This document shows, in pieces, positions 1 to 8,679 of a stretch of DNA of 64,000 nt. Source of the DNA: Cupriavidus nantongensis (lineage in GTDB: Bacteria > Pseudomonadota > Gammaproteobacteria > Burkholderiales > Burkholderiaceae). The stretch spans positions 3,685,642 through 3,749,641 of the forward strand of contig NZ_CP014844.1 in assembly GCF_001598055.1 (NCBI RefSeq), written 5' to 3'. The position numbers were made by a program, and so were the translations under genes. Below the pieces are notes generated by a model, which was not told the origin of the DNA, did no database searches, and worked only from the letters and a program-made list of their open reading frames with translations. Positions within the stretch are counted from its first letter, which is position 1, and each line of letters starts with the position of its first letter.

Positions 1-225
1 CTTCACCCCTTCTGGGATGAACGAACTTGGGAACCGCTCTGGACGCAAGCCGAGGGCGCGGCGATCAAGATCCTGCATGCCGGCACCAACGAGTGGAGAT
101 GGCAACCGGCCTCGACCGTTCTCACACGAGTAGCACTCGAAGCCTTCTGCTGGGCCTACCTCGACCTGGAGAAGGCCCGTGATGCAGAGGAGGTACGGGC
201 CCGCAGGGAGGCGCGCCATGCATGA
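1..225 (+). CDS. Hypothetical protein, 5' end cut by the window edge
   Basis: The first reading frame is open from base 1 and closes at a TGA at 223-225, giving at least 74 residues; the start lies outside the window. The C-terminal part is rich in Trp, Ala, Glu and Arg (EKARDAEEVRARREARHA at the end) and looks helical. I recognise no family. The next gene starts inside it at 218, so the two are probably translationally coupled. It is the first visible member of a run of small co-directional genes typical of a phage, plasmid or integrative element. Confidence 0.6.
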   Translation, partial: LHPFWDERTWEPLWTQAEGAAIKILHAGTNEWRWQPASTVLTRVALEAFCWAYLDLEKARDAEEVRARREARHA

Positions 226-361
226 ATCGCCTATCGACCGCCTCGCCAATGGCTACTTCTCTCGTCATCCCCTCCAAGCGCTTCTGCTGATCCTGCTCGG
301 CTTCGGTCTGGCTGGCGGCATTGCGCCGGGCGCGGACTGGCTACTTGCTGGAGGTATGTAA
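218..361 (+). CDS. Small single-span membrane protein
   Basis: This 47-residue protein has a charged N-terminus (MHESPIDRLANGYFSRHP) followed by one hydrophobic stretch (about residues 19-36) and a short tail, so it is probably an inner-membrane peptide. Its ATG at 218 overlaps the end of the preceding gene and its TAA shares bases with the ATG of the next gene (TAATG at 359-363). Such close packing supports that it is translated. No family is recognised. Confidence 0.55.
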   Translation: MHESPIDRLANGYFSRHPLQALLLILLGFGLAGGIAPGADWLLAGGM

Positions 362-699
362 TGGCATTTGCCGAAATCCTTCAACTGCAGGAGCTTTCCA
401 ACCTGCTGGCAAGCGCGTTCCCCGCAGGCTTCTCCGCAGCAGCGCAGTTCTCCCTCCCCCATCCCAACGCAGTACACGAGGCGCCGGTCATCAACCTGAC
501 GGGCGCGCGCGACCCCGCCATGGCGTTGGCGTGGCTGGCATGGGCGGGCTTCATGGAGATCGGCCGTACCCCGCCATTTGTTGGGCAGGACTGCCTTTCC
601 GGCCTGCTGACGGATCTAGTCTCGATCGAGCTGGTGCACGCGCAGTTGCCGGGCTCTGCCTGGCTGCACCTTCCTGCTGAGATCTCCTGGAGCAACTGA
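361..699 (+). CDS. Hypothetical protein (112 aa)
   Basis: The ATG at 361 overlaps the stop of the upstream membrane peptide gene. The product is 112 residues, mildly hydrophobic, with an Ala/Trp-rich centre (MALAWLAWAGFMEIG) and no obvious signal peptide. No catalytic motif or family is recognised. The stop at 697-699 directly abuts the GTG start of the following gene, so it belongs to the same transcription unit. Confidence 0.6.
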   Translation: MAFAEILQLQELSNLLASAFPAGFSAAAQFSLPHPNAVHEAPVINLTGARDPAMALAWLAWAGFMEIGRTPPFVGQDCLSGLLTDLVSIELVHAQLPGSAWLHLPAEISWSN

Positions 700-930
700 G
701 TGGCCAAAGGCGCGTTCTCTCTTGCTGCGATGAGGGCCGAGTTTCTCCGCCAACGTGGCGATCCGGCTCTCTTCGACGACTACATTGCCGAACCTCATCA
801 CCGCAAGAAGCTCGTCGCAGACATCCAGGCGCGCCTCAACGCCAACCGCGCCCGGCGACGGCGCACCAGCCGCAAGCAACACCCCAACACGTTCGACCTC
901 AAGAAGCTGCAGGCGAACGATAAAGACTGA
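700..930 (+). CDS. Small basic hypothetical protein
   Basis: The start is GTG at 700, immediately after the preceding TGA, with a GGAG about ten bases upstream. The 76-residue product ends in a strongly basic region (RARRRRTSRKQ) and could bind nucleic acid, but there is no recognisable fold. It is followed after ten bases by the next gene of the run. Confidence 0.55.
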   Translation: MAKGAFSLAAMRAEFLRQRGDPALFDDYIAEPHHRKKLVADIQARLNANRARRRRTSRKQHPNTFDLKKLQANDKD

Positions 931-940
931 GGAGCAAACC

Positions 941-1315
941 ATGTTGTTAGGAATCGCGGGCGACGCCAATCGCCACCTGCGGCTGCTCGCCGCCATGTAC
1001 TTGGTTGAAGTCCACCACTTTGTGGCAACGGAGCTCTATACCGAGCCCGGCCCCGCCTGGGATCGCACGCTCGATTGCTTCGCGGCACGCGGCATTGACG
1101 TTGTCATCTTGAACGTACACACGGAGAACGGTGGTGCGGTTGTCCACCGCCATGCGGGCCACTTGCTCTATCTCTCCTCCCTGGCAAAGGTCGCGCGCAC
1201 GCTCAACCTCGCACCTGGCGACGTGGAGCTGCTCCCTGCCAACAGTGCGTGCAATCTCTACGCCCAGCTCGACGCCATCGTCGGCAACGTTGCATTCTCT
1301 GGGACAGTGCAATGA
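941..1315 (+). CDS. Hypothetical protein (124 aa)
   Basis: ATG at 941 is preceded by GAGGAG at 929-934, a good ribosome binding site, which is why I chose this start over the in-frame ATG farther upstream inside the previous gene. The protein is mixed alpha/beta in character, has several His residues (EVHHFVATE, VVHRHAGH) and no recognised family. Its TGA overlaps the ATG of the next gene (ATGA at 1312-1315). Confidence 0.6.
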   Translation: MLLGIAGDANRHLRLLAAMYLVEVHHFVATELYTEPGPAWDRTLDCFAARGIDVVILNVHTENGGAVVHRHAGHLLYLSSLAKVARTLNLAPGDVELLPANSACNLYAQLDAIVGNVAFSGTVQ

Positions 1316-1698
1316 CGCTGCCGAGCCAAACGAACGTCCTAGCCTCGGACGCGGCGATCTACGTGGCAATTGTCAGCTTTACGCATGCACCGACAATCGC
1401 CGCGTGCGCTCACCTGCAGCGAACTCTGGCGACCATCGACATTGCCCTGGACCTCCAAGGACTATCCGATGAGTTGGTCCATACGCGATCTGCCCAACTC
1501 GCCCTTGTTTCAGTGATCGACCGTCGGGACCGCATCGGTGTCCTGGCCGTCTCCGCGCTCGAAGCACTCACACTTCGGGCCGCTGCGCCGCACATCGCTG
1601 AAGCCTTCGGGCGAATCCGCCTTAACACGTTTTTCTTCGCCCACGCAGTCGCCGAACGCGCACAAAACCATGAGCGCGACGCACTCCTATTCCTCTGA
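1312..1698 (+). CDS. Hypothetical protein (128 aa)
   Basis: The gene starts within the stop of its upstream neighbour (ATGA overlap at 1312). The 128-residue product is Ala/Leu-rich and probably helical; there is no signal peptide and no recognisable motif. It lies directly before the ParB-like gene with a 16-base gap. The overlap with the upstream gene is the main evidence that this frame is used. Confidence 0.55.
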   Translation: MTLPSQTNVLASDAAIYVAIVSFTHAPTIAACAHLQRTLATIDIALDLQGLSDELVHTRSAQLALVSVIDRRDRIGVLAVSALEALTLRAAAPHIAEAFGRIRLNTFFFAHAVAERAQNHERDALLFL

Positions 1699-1714
1699 AC
1701 CTTGGAGATAAACC

Positions 1715-3655
1715 ATGAGCCATAAACCAGGTGATCTTCTTCACATCCGCGCACGAGACCTGATCCTCTCGCCCCGCAACCAACGCACGCGCTTGCGCAA
1801 GCGCGTTCTGGAAATCGGCGCCTCTCTGGTTTCGCATGGACAGATCGAGAACCTTTCCGTCATTCCGCATGTCAGCCGCAAGAAAAATGCCCCTGCGTTC
1901 GAGGTGATCGACGGCGGCACGCGCCTCGAGGCGGCCATGCTCAAGATCTCGGCCGGCGAATTACCGGAGTCATTTGAATTCCTTTGTATGGTGGCTGATC
2001 CAGACCATGCCGAGGAAATCAGCGTGGCCGCAAACATGCACGAACCGATGCATCCCGCCGACGAGTTCGACGCATTCAAGGGCATGATCGATGCCGGGAA
2101 ATCGATCGAGGACGTCGCCGCGAGGTTCGGCGTCACGCCACTGACTGTACAGCGACGCCTCAAGCTCGCCAATGTCTCGCCCCACCTGGTCCAAGGCTAC
2201 CGCGACGGGGAGCTCACCTTGGATCAGCTCATGGCATTCGCGATCAGTGACAGTCACAAGGCACAAGAGAGCTTGTGGAAACGGCTCACTGGCGCCTCCC
2301 CATGGGAGAAGACCGCCGACAAAATTCGAGCCGCGCTCGCCACACCTGGCGCGATCAACGCGAAGACGGATCGGCTCGCACGCTTCGTCGGCTTGGACGT
2401 CTACGAAGCTGCCGGCGGCAAAGTGATGCGCGACTTGTTCAGCGACGGCGGCGGCTTTGTCAGCGACTCCGGACTGCTGCAACGCCTGGCCGAAGAAAAG
2501 CTCGCGGCCGCCGCTGAGGACGTTCGTGCAGAAGGATGGAGCTGGGTCAAGACAGTGGACAAATGGACCTACTCCGACGAGATGGCCTACAGCAAGAGCC
2601 AACCCAAAAAGCGCGATCTGACTGATGAGGAATGCGGCCTGCTGGCCAGCCTGCGCGAAAGGGAAGCGGCACTCGACAAGAAGACCGACGCGCTTGATTT
2701 CGAAGACGAAGAGCTGGATGCCGAACTGGACGATGTCAGGGGCCAGATCGAAGCGATGGAAGCACTCCAGTCGGAATTCAGCGACCGCCAGAAGTCCAAG
2801 GGTGGCGCGGTGCTTACCATCGACCACGGTGGTCAGCTCAAGATCGTGCGCGGTCTGATTGCGCCCACTGAACGCAAGGCGAAGAAGGATATAGCTGGCG
2901 ACACGAGCAGTGAACGCCTCGACAAAAGCGCCGCACCTGCGGAAGAGTCCGAACGGCCGCTGTCGGAGCGACTGGTGACCCAGCTCACTGCCCACCGTAC
3001 CGCGGCCCTGCAGGCGCTGATAGCGCAATCCCCGCGCATTGCCCTGGTCTCCCTGCTGCACGCGCTGGTTCCCCAGGTCTTCATGCCGCCTGAGGACCGG
3101 TATCGCTACAGCGCGGCAGCCAAGGTGTCGCTAACCAACAACCGCGGCCTTGGGCGCGACGCCTCTGGCGACCTGGAAAGTTCACGCGCCTGGCTAAGCC
3201 TGGACCAGAGCATAGGCCACTGGCAGGCTGTGCTGCCCGGCGAGGATGAAGATCTCTTTGCGTGGCTCCAGAACCTCAGCCCAACCAAGCAGCTTGAGCT
3301 GCTGGCCGTGTGCGTGGCTCACAGTATTAACACAGTCGAGCTCAGTGAAGTAGCAGCTGGCCACGCACGCGCGCATCAATTGGCCGCCGCTGTCGGTCTG
3401 GATATGGCGGACTGGTGGGAGCCCACCGGCGCGTCATACCTTGCCAGCGTACCTAAATCTCGACGCATGGATGCGGTGCGCGAAGTTGCCGGAGATGAAG
3501 CGGCCGAGCGCATCGGCACCATGAAGAAGGACGCCATGATCGGTGCGGCCGAGGAATACCTCGCCGGCCGCCGTTGGCTGCCCCACATCCTCCGCCAACC
3601 GGGTGCACCGGCCACAGACGGGAAGCTGCCCACGACTGCCGAAGCGGAGGCCTGA
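1715..3655 (+). CDS. ParB/RepB-like DNA-binding protein
   Basis: This is a 646-residue protein whose N-terminal third carries a ParB/Spo0J-type domain: the start RARDLILSPRNQR, the NTP-binding-like box VIDGGTRLEAAM (residues about 68-79) and an HTH segment (IEDVAARFGVTPLTVQRRL, about 131-149). The middle has a predicted coiled coil (EREAALDKKTDALDFEDEEL), and the C-terminal third is not recognisable. ParB-like proteins act in plasmid or element partition, or as regulators. At nearly twice the length of chromosomal ParB it resembles the large versions found on integrative elements and megaplasmids. A TTGGAGA ribosome binding site precedes the ATG. No parA is seen in the window, so partition is not proven. 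Confidence 0.8.
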   Translation: MSHKPGDLLHIRARDLILSPRNQRTRLRKRVLEIGASLVSHGQIENLSVIPHVSRKKNAPAFEVIDGGTRLEAAMLKISAGELPESFEFLCMVADPDHAEEISVAANMHEPMHPADEFDAFKGMIDAGKSIEDVAARFGVTPLTVQRRLKLANVSPHLVQGYRDGELTLDQLMAFAISDSHKAQESLWKRLTGASPWEKTADKIRAALATPGAINAKTDRLARFVGLDVYEAAGGKVMRDLFSDGGGFVSDSGLLQRLAEEKLAAAAEDVRAEGWSWVKTVDKWTYSDEMAYSKSQPKKRDLTDEECGLLASLREREAALDKKTDALDFEDEELDAELDDVRGQIEAMEALQSEFSDRQKSKGGAVLTIDHGGQLKIVRGLIAPTERKAKKDIAGDTSSERLDKSAAPAEESERPLSERLVTQLTAHRTAALQALIAQSPRIALVSLLHALVPQVFMPPEDRYRYSAAAKVSLTNNRGLGRDASGDLESSRAWLSLDQSIGHWQAVLPGEDEDLFAWLQNLSPTKQLELLAVCVAHSINTVELSEVAAGHARAHQLAAAVGLDMADWWEPTGASYLASVPKSRRMDAVREVAGDEAAERIGTMKKDAMIGAAEEYLAGRRWLPHILRQPGAPATDGKLPTTAEAEA

Positions 3656-3656
3656 A

Positions 3657-4139
3657 ATGGAAAGCCTCGATCTCCTCCAGATGGCTACTAACGCCGGCGG
3701 CATCCCCGAGGGCCGGCATAGCGTGCGTATGCGCGCTCCGGACCTGCACCACCTGGCTACGCGGATCATCCGTGCTGCCGGCGCGGTGCGTGCGGACCTG
3801 CAGCCCGCCCCGGTGGTGAGGCAGCCCGACGGCACGTTCTGGCACCCCGCCCTGCCAGCGGCTATGCACGACAGCTTCCGTCTCGACTGGTTCGCCTTCG
3901 CCAACGGCATGGACGCGAAGTGCGTGGCCATGAACGAGGCCGACCTGAGTCCAGCGGCGCTTGCCCGGTACGAAAGCGAAGCCACCGCCGGTGACTTTTC
4001 GGGCTGGGAGCCGAAGTGCCCCGCTGGCAAGGGCTGGTTTTGCCTGGCGATCTACGACACCGAGGACGGGCCGCATGCTGTCTTCGTGCGACCGATGGCT
4101 GCACAGATGGATGGCCGCCATGCAGGAGAGCCATCATGA
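3657..4139 (+). CDS. Hypothetical protein (160 aa)
   Basis: I chose the ATG at 3657, which follows GCGGAGG and the ParB stop by one base; a longer frame would run back into parB. The protein has a Trp/Cys-containing C-terminal half (PKCPAGKGWFCLAIYDTEDGP). No family is recognised. Its stop overlaps the next start (ATGA at 4136), so these are cotranslated element genes. Confidence 0.6.
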   Translation: MESLDLLQMATNAGGIPEGRHSVRMRAPDLHHLATRIIRAAGAVRADLQPAPVVRQPDGTFWHPALPAAMHDSFRLDWFAFANGMDAKCVAMNEADLSPAALARYESEATAGDFSGWEPKCPAGKGWFCLAIYDTEDGPHAVFVRPMAAQMDGRHAGEPS

Positions 4140-4447
4140 CCGGCGACACCATGTGCCAGATCGAAGGCGAGGAATTGGTCATTCGCGTGCGTATTGACGC
4201 GCTGGCGGCCGCTGCCGAGATCATCTTGCCCGAGCTCCTGGGCATCGACCCGCTTCGCGAACGTCCCGTAAAGGTCACTGACCCTCTGGTGTGGGCCAAC
4301 GAGGTCGTCAACACACTGCTCGAAGAAAGCGAAATCGGACAGACGCGCATCACCAACATGTTTGACGAGGCCTTCGAGCACGCGCTGGAGTATGGCGCCG
4401 AAGGCATCGAGGTCGAAGAAGCGCCAGAGGAGGATAGCGATGACTGA
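4136..4447 (+). CDS. Small acidic hypothetical protein
   Basis: The gene begins in an ATGA overlap with the previous gene and ends by overlapping the next start at 4440. The product is 103 residues with a very acidic C-terminus (EGIEVEEAPEEDSDD). Acidic small proteins are common in phage and element operons, sometimes as DNA mimics or inhibitors, but there is nothing here that would assign such a role. Confidence 0.6.
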   Translation: MTGDTMCQIEGEELVIRVRIDALAAAAEIILPELLGIDPLRERPVKVTDPLVWANEVVNTLLEESEIGQTRITNMFDEAFEHALEYGAEGIEVEEAPEEDSDD

Positions 4448-5027
4448 CCGCGGCATCGAACAACCCTCGCAGCGCACTGTGCCTGCCGCGGTCGCGCCCA
4501 GCCCTGTGGCATTCCCGGCGAGCGTCTTCAATCTAGCGGGAGCTGGCCTGGCGGCCGCTCGGGAAGCTCCTGCTGAGAAGAAGACCCGTGTCCAACGCGG
4601 CCTCGATTACGTCCGCGAGCACGGGTCCGCGACCAATGAGGAGATCGCCAAAGCGATGGGCCTGAATGCTGGATCGCACCCCGGAAGCTACCTTGCCGTC
4701 GCTGTAAAAGACGGCCGACTCGAAACCCGCGAGGGCCGATGGCATCTAGGGCCCGGCAGGCGATCAGCCGTACTGCCGCCCGCCTCTCAATCGAATCAGG
4801 ACCCGCCCGAGGCTACCGAGCAAGAGCGGCTCGACCAGATGCCAACGATGTCCGACCCGGCGCCGGCAAGCATCCAGATCTTCCCAACGGATGTTGCTGT
4901 TGTAGCTAGAGTTGACGGCTCCATCCTAATAGCGGTCGATGGCCAGGCCGTTGACCTCACGCCGAAACAGGCTCGCCTAATGCAGGCCTTCAGCGCCTTG
5001 CTTAACCAAACGGGAGATCTGCAATGA
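4440..5027 (+). CDS. Winged-helix-like small protein
   Basis: This 195-residue protein contains a region (about 49-100) that reads like a winged helix: RVQRGLDYVREHGSATNEEI followed by a recognition-helix-like stretch and a GRWHL wing. Phage and element proteins of this type often modulate transcription. The C-terminal part is Ala/Pro-rich and then ends in a beta-rich segment (VARVDGSILIAVDGQAVDLT). The start overlaps the previous stop and the stop overlaps the next ATG at 5024. The function is inferred only from fold resemblance. Confidence 0.6.
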   Translation: MTDRGIEQPSQRTVPAAVAPSPVAFPASVFNLAGAGLAAAREAPAEKKTRVQRGLDYVREHGSATNEEIAKAMGLNAGSHPGSYLAVAVKDGRLETREGRWHLGPGRRSAVLPPASQSNQDPPEATEQERLDQMPTMSDPAPASIQIFPTDVAVVARVDGSILIAVDGQAVDLTPKQARLMQAFSALLNQTGDLQ

Positions 5028-5107
5028 AGGAGAAAACTCTCGAAGAAGCTCTCCAGTACGCAAGGACGCTACAAAAGCGCCGTTCCCCATTCGGGAGTAA
5101 TCAATGA
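5024..5107 (+). CDS. 27-residue peptide in the overlap chain
   Basis: ATG at 5024 overlaps the stop of the gene before it (ATGA) and its own TGA at 5105-5107 overlaps the ATG of the next gene at 5104 (again ATGA). The encoded peptide is basic and helical (MKEKTLEEALQYARTL and so on). Perfect four-base overlaps at both ends suggest it is translated, or at least used to couple ribosomes from the winged-helix gene to the large downstream gene. No family is known to me. Confidence 0.5.
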   Translation: MKEKTLEEALQYARTLQKRRSPFGSNQ

Positions 5108-6987
5108 GCGAACAGAACAAGGCGCACAACGTGCTTACAAGGCAGGTGACCGACTGGACACGCGAGCGGGATCGCCTGGATGACCTGATTGCGCATGCCA
5201 CTGGAGCCATTCACCCGGAGGATTCGCGCGCAGCGCCGAAGGGGAATCACGACTTCTATGCTGGCGTGTGTGCGGCACTGTCCTGCGTGCTGGCGCATGA
5301 CGCCGGCACACTGTGGCGCGAGATCGTGCAGTCGGTCGGCACAGACGATCTACTGCAATACGCCGCGCACGACGAGCAGGACGAGTGGGAGGTGGCCGGA
5401 TTTTCGCGCTATTCCAACGCCGAGCTGGGCCGGGGCAAGCCCAAGCTTCGGCGTGCCATTGCCGACCATTCCGGTGCTGCCGCCGAAATGGTGGCCAGCC
5501 AGAGCGCCGATCCGGTGGCGCTGCCTGCTCGCTACTACCCTGACTTCGATGCGGGCTTGATGCGTCAATCCGAACACGGTGCGTGGGTGCGCTATACCGC
5601 CGCTACCGGGGCGCAGGGGCTGACGAGCCAGCGCGTTGAGGAAATCGCCAAAGCGTATTTCCATCAATACGGCACTGAACTTGGCGACATGAAGACAGCC
5701 ATCCGAGTTGCGGTGCGAGAAGCCCTCGCCCAATCCGCCCCGGCGGCAACTGCGCCGAGCGAAACGAGTCTCCTAGGGTGCAACGACGCAGTTGGCGCTG
5801 CCCGTTGCCGTCTGGCCCACAAAACGGGCCACGAACAACCGGCAAAGTCCGATGACATGGTTCTGGTGCGGCGAGACGTGATCGCGGCCGCGTGCCACGC
5901 CATCAGCCATCAGAAGGCATCGGAAAAGGTGCTGAACTGCCTGCGCTCCGCTGCCATGGATACCGCTGCGCCGAGCGATGGCGCGCGGCAGGCGGTCCAG
6001 TGGGATTTGTTCCCTGGCTGGCTGATCGACCACCACGAAGGCGAAACTATCACCGAGGAAATGCTGCAATTTGCGCTGGCAGATATGCTGAAAGCGCATC
6101 CAGCCGCCCCTTCGCCGATCGAATCGCCTGACTACAAGGCTCGATTCGAAACGATGGTGTCCATGATCGGCGAGATTAGCGACGCGCTAGGTATTCCAGA
6201 CGACGAGGCTGCCTGCGCAAATGGGCATGACCTGATCCTGGCAGCTATTGCACGCCTTCGAAAGCCTAGCGCATCGCCTGAGACGATGGTGCATTACGGC
6301 GGCGCCGAGACGCCGATTTCGTTCGAGGATAGCGCATCGCCTGCCGACGCCGATGAAGACGCCTACGTGATCGACCGCCTGGGCAAGCTACTGGCAGAGG
6401 TCGCTATCGCCCTGAAGGGGCCAGACCTCGCGCAGCACCGACACAGCTATCACGATCTGCCACAAGTTGCGCAGACGATGGTGCTGGAACTGGATATGTA
6501 CCGCACACTCTACGGGAAGCAGGCTCCCACCGAGGCCAGCGCATCGCCTGCCGCCCCTACGGGAGACGATGCGCCCGCCGCCCCTGTGATGCCTGACATC
6601 CTGCTGCCGCTCAAAATCCGGAACGACCGCGACATGTTGAATTACCTGCATCAGGCATTCGAGCGCGAGGTGCACGTTTGCGAGCGCTGCCACGATAAAG
6701 ACCCGGCCAGGAACACAGACAGCGCGTACTTTCTGCGCGAGTATCTGGCCGCTGCGCCGGTCCCGCCTTCCGCCCCGCAGAACGCCGCGCAGGACGCGAG
6801 GGATGCGGAGAAGATTGGCGAAATGGTGTGCGGCGACATCGAAGCCCACATCGATGGGTACGAGGTCGGCGACTACGAACTGATCTACGGGAAGCAGTTG
6901 GACGAGATAAACGTCAACCACCCAGGCAAGGTGTTCGCCATCTACATCGACCGCGCCGCCATGGGAACGGAGGGCCCGAACAAATGA
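5104..6987 (+). CDS. Large mosaic hypothetical protein (627 aa)
   Basis: This 627-residue protein is acidic and low in hydrophobic segments. It looks like several small phage-type modules joined by Ala/Ser/Pro linkers: the motif SASP or ASP recurs (around residues 394, 416, 480), as do AAPSP and APSD patterns. Segments such as GLTSQRVEEIAKAYFHQYGT resemble short domains seen in Burkholderia phage proteins, but I cannot name a family. It starts in an ATGA overlap with the 27-residue peptide gene and ends in an ATGA overlap with the DUF5131 gene. Confidence 0.6.
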   Translation: MSEQNKAHNVLTRQVTDWTRERDRLDDLIAHATGAIHPEDSRAAPKGNHDFYAGVCAALSCVLAHDAGTLWREIVQSVGTDDLLQYAAHDEQDEWEVAGFSRYSNAELGRGKPKLRRAIADHSGAAAEMVASQSADPVALPARYYPDFDAGLMRQSEHGAWVRYTAATGAQGLTSQRVEEIAKAYFHQYGTELGDMKTAIRVAVREALAQSAPAATAPSETSLLGCNDAVGAARCRLAHKTGHEQPAKSDDMVLVRRDVIAAACHAISHQKASEKVLNCLRSAAMDTAAPSDGARQAVQWDLFPGWLIDHHEGETITEEMLQFALADMLKAHPAAPSPIESPDYKARFETMVSMIGEISDALGIPDDEAACANGHDLILAAIARLRKPSASPETMVHYGGAETPISFEDSASPADADEDAYVIDRLGKLLAEVAIALKGPDLAQHRHSYHDLPQVAQTMVLELDMYRTLYGKQAPTEASASPAAPTGDDAPAAPVMPDILLPLKIRNDRDMLNYLHQAFEREVHVCERCHDKDPARNTDSAYFLREYLAAAPVPPSAPQNAAQDARDAEKIGEMVCGDIEAHIDGYEVGDYELIYGKQLDEINVNHPGKVFAIYIDRAAMGTEGPNK

Positions 6988-7961
6988 GCGCCAACAGCAA
7001 GATCGAATGGACGGACCACACCTTCAACCCGTGGATCGGCTGCACCAAGGTATCGCCCGCGTGCGACCATTGCTATGCGGAGGTCTCCACGCCGGCCCGC
7101 ACGCTGGGCGTAGTCTGGGGAGCGAAAGCCGAACGCCGCCGCACCACGGCCAGCAACTGGAACCTGCCGCGGCGCTGGAATGCCCAGCACGATGAGTTTT
7201 TCGCCGAGCACGGCCGCCGGCAGCGCGTGTTCTGCGCCAGCCTGGCCGACGTGTTCGATAACGCTGTGCCTGCGGCGTGGCGCGTGGATCTGGTCGCGCT
7301 AATCGCGGAGACGCCGAATCTTGACTGGCTGATCCTTACGAAGCGCATTGGCAATGCCCGCACGATGTGGCCGGCCGAGCCGCTGGCGAACGTCTGGTTG
7401 GGCGCTAGCATCACCAGCCAGGCCGAGGCCGCACGCGACATCCCCAAGCTGCTGGACATACCCGCACGCGTGCGCTTCCTGTCAATGGAGCCGCTGCTGG
7501 GGCCGGTGGATCTCTCCAGATGGATCAGTTACTGCGAGCGCACGGACAAGCACGGCATCAGCAGGGACGCCGCAGGCGCGCACATCCTCTGCGAGCGCCA
7601 TTGCGGTATCTCATGGGTGATCGTCGGCGGCGAGAGCGGTCAGGGCGCGCGGCCGATGCATCCGGATTGGGCGCGCAGGCTGCGCGACCAGTGCGCGGCG
7701 GCCGGCGTGCCCTTCCTGTTCAAGCAATGGGGCGAGTGGACTCCGGCCGTGCCCGCGCCGGCTGGCACGCCGGGTCCTTATGCGCTGGCACCGCAAAGTG
7801 GCTGGTTTGGAAGCGAACCGAATACGCCGCATGAGGTTGACTGCTACCCACGACAGTTCATCGCGTTCGGATGCAGCGTGCTTCAGCGCGTTGGCAAGAA
7901 GGCCGCTGGCCGGATGCTGGATGGCGTGCGGCACGATGGATTCCCGGAGGCCTGCCGATGA
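6984..7961 (+). CDS. DUF5131 family protein (phage Gp37/Gp68)
   Basis: The N-terminus (IEWTDHTFNPWIGCTKVSP, then CDHCYAE) is the hallmark of the phage Gp37/Gp68, DUF5131 family. The Cys residues in GCTKVSPACDHCYAE form a CxxC-rich cluster that resembles a metal or iron-sulfur site. Later conserved blocks are visible: WLILTKR, VWLGASI, RFLSMEPLLGPVDL and WVIVGGESG. The 325-residue length is somewhat above the usual 230-260, due to an insert around residues 175-205 and a longer C-terminus. The biochemical function of the family is not established. It is common on prophages and integrative elements, supporting that origin for this block. Confidence 0.88.
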   Translation: MSANSKIEWTDHTFNPWIGCTKVSPACDHCYAEVSTPARTLGVVWGAKAERRRTTASNWNLPRRWNAQHDEFFAEHGRRQRVFCASLADVFDNAVPAAWRVDLVALIAETPNLDWLILTKRIGNARTMWPAEPLANVWLGASITSQAEAARDIPKLLDIPARVRFLSMEPLLGPVDLSRWISYCERTDKHGISRDAAGAHILCERHCGISWVIVGGESGQGARPMHPDWARRLRDQCAAAGVPFLFKQWGEWTPAVPAPAGTPGPYALAPQSGWFGSEPNTPHEVDCYPRQFIAFGCSVLQRVGKKAAGRMLDGVRHDGFPEACR

Positions 7962-8413
7962 TCGAATCCATCATCAAGCCCAAGCGGCCGACTGGCGCCG
8001 GTTGGGTGCGGGAAAGTAGCGCGGCGCTGGAGGCCATTATGCGTGCCGCAGCCATGGCCACAACGACCGAGGCCTGGTTCCACCGTGAGAGCGGTATCCA
8101 GGTGTTCAGCTCAGTGGAAATCGCACGGGAGCCTGGTCAGACAGATCTTGGCCCGGAGTACCACCTCAGCTTGAGCAAGAACGGCGGCCGCCACGGCCCG
8201 CTACGGACGACGAGCGCCGAGGCTCTTTGGTGCATAGCGCAGTTCGACCTGGTCGACGCCAGAGAAGACAACCACGTGCCCAGCGGCGTAGTTCGTAACT
8301 TCTGGAGACCTGTCGCCGATCATTTGTCTGGCTATGAGTGCCCCTGTGCTGATGACGAGCCGGCTATGCGTGAAGACAAAGGCGACTTTGTATGGCGAGG
8401 AGTGACCAGATGA
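7958..8413 (+). CDS. Hypothetical protein (151 aa)
   Basis: The start overlaps the DUF5131 stop (ATGA at 7958) and the stop overlaps the next ATG at 8410. The product has a central beta-rich section and a C-terminal Cys pair (YECPCADDEP). No family is recognised. Its position in the overlap chain is the best evidence that the frame is real. Confidence 0.55.
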   Translation: MIESIIKPKRPTGAGWVRESSAALEAIMRAAAMATTTEAWFHRESGIQVFSSVEIAREPGQTDLGPEYHLSLSKNGGRHGPLRTTSAEALWCIAQFDLVDAREDNHVPSGVVRNFWRPVADHLSGYECPCADDEPAMREDKGDFVWRGVTR

Positions 8414-8676
8414 AGGCTCAGCACGCACTTGCCCTGGCAGCTGCCGTGCTCGCCGCGGTGACGCTGCAGGCCGGATGCTCTGACCCGGCTGGCGCCCATC
8501 GCGTGCTGGAGGCCGCCGGCTACGACGAAATCCGTGTTGATGGCCCCGCATTGTGGGGCTGCGCCGACGACGACACATTCCAAACCGCCTTCCGAGCGGT
8601 CGGGCCGACAGGCAAGCCCGTCCAGGGCGTTGTCTGTGCTGGCTGGCTAAAGGGCGCGACGATTCGGCTGGAGTAG
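8410..8676 (+). CDS. Small predicted lipoprotein
   Basis: From the ATG at 8410 the protein has a classic signal (MKAQHALALAAAVLAAV) ending in the lipobox LQAGC, so Cys23 or so would be lipidated and the mature domain of about 65 residues exported. An upstream in-frame ATG at 8392 exists, but the ATGA overlap and the cleaner signal favour 8410. The mature part (DPAGAHRVLEAAGYDEIR) has two further Cys residues that could form a disulfide. Element-borne lipoproteins can act in entry exclusion, but that is only a possibility. Confidence 0.65.
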   Translation: MKAQHALALAAAVLAAVTLQAGCSDPAGAHRVLEAAGYDEIRVDGPALWGCADDDTFQTAFRAVGPTGKPVQGVVCAGWLKGATIRLE

Positions 8677-8679
8677 AAC

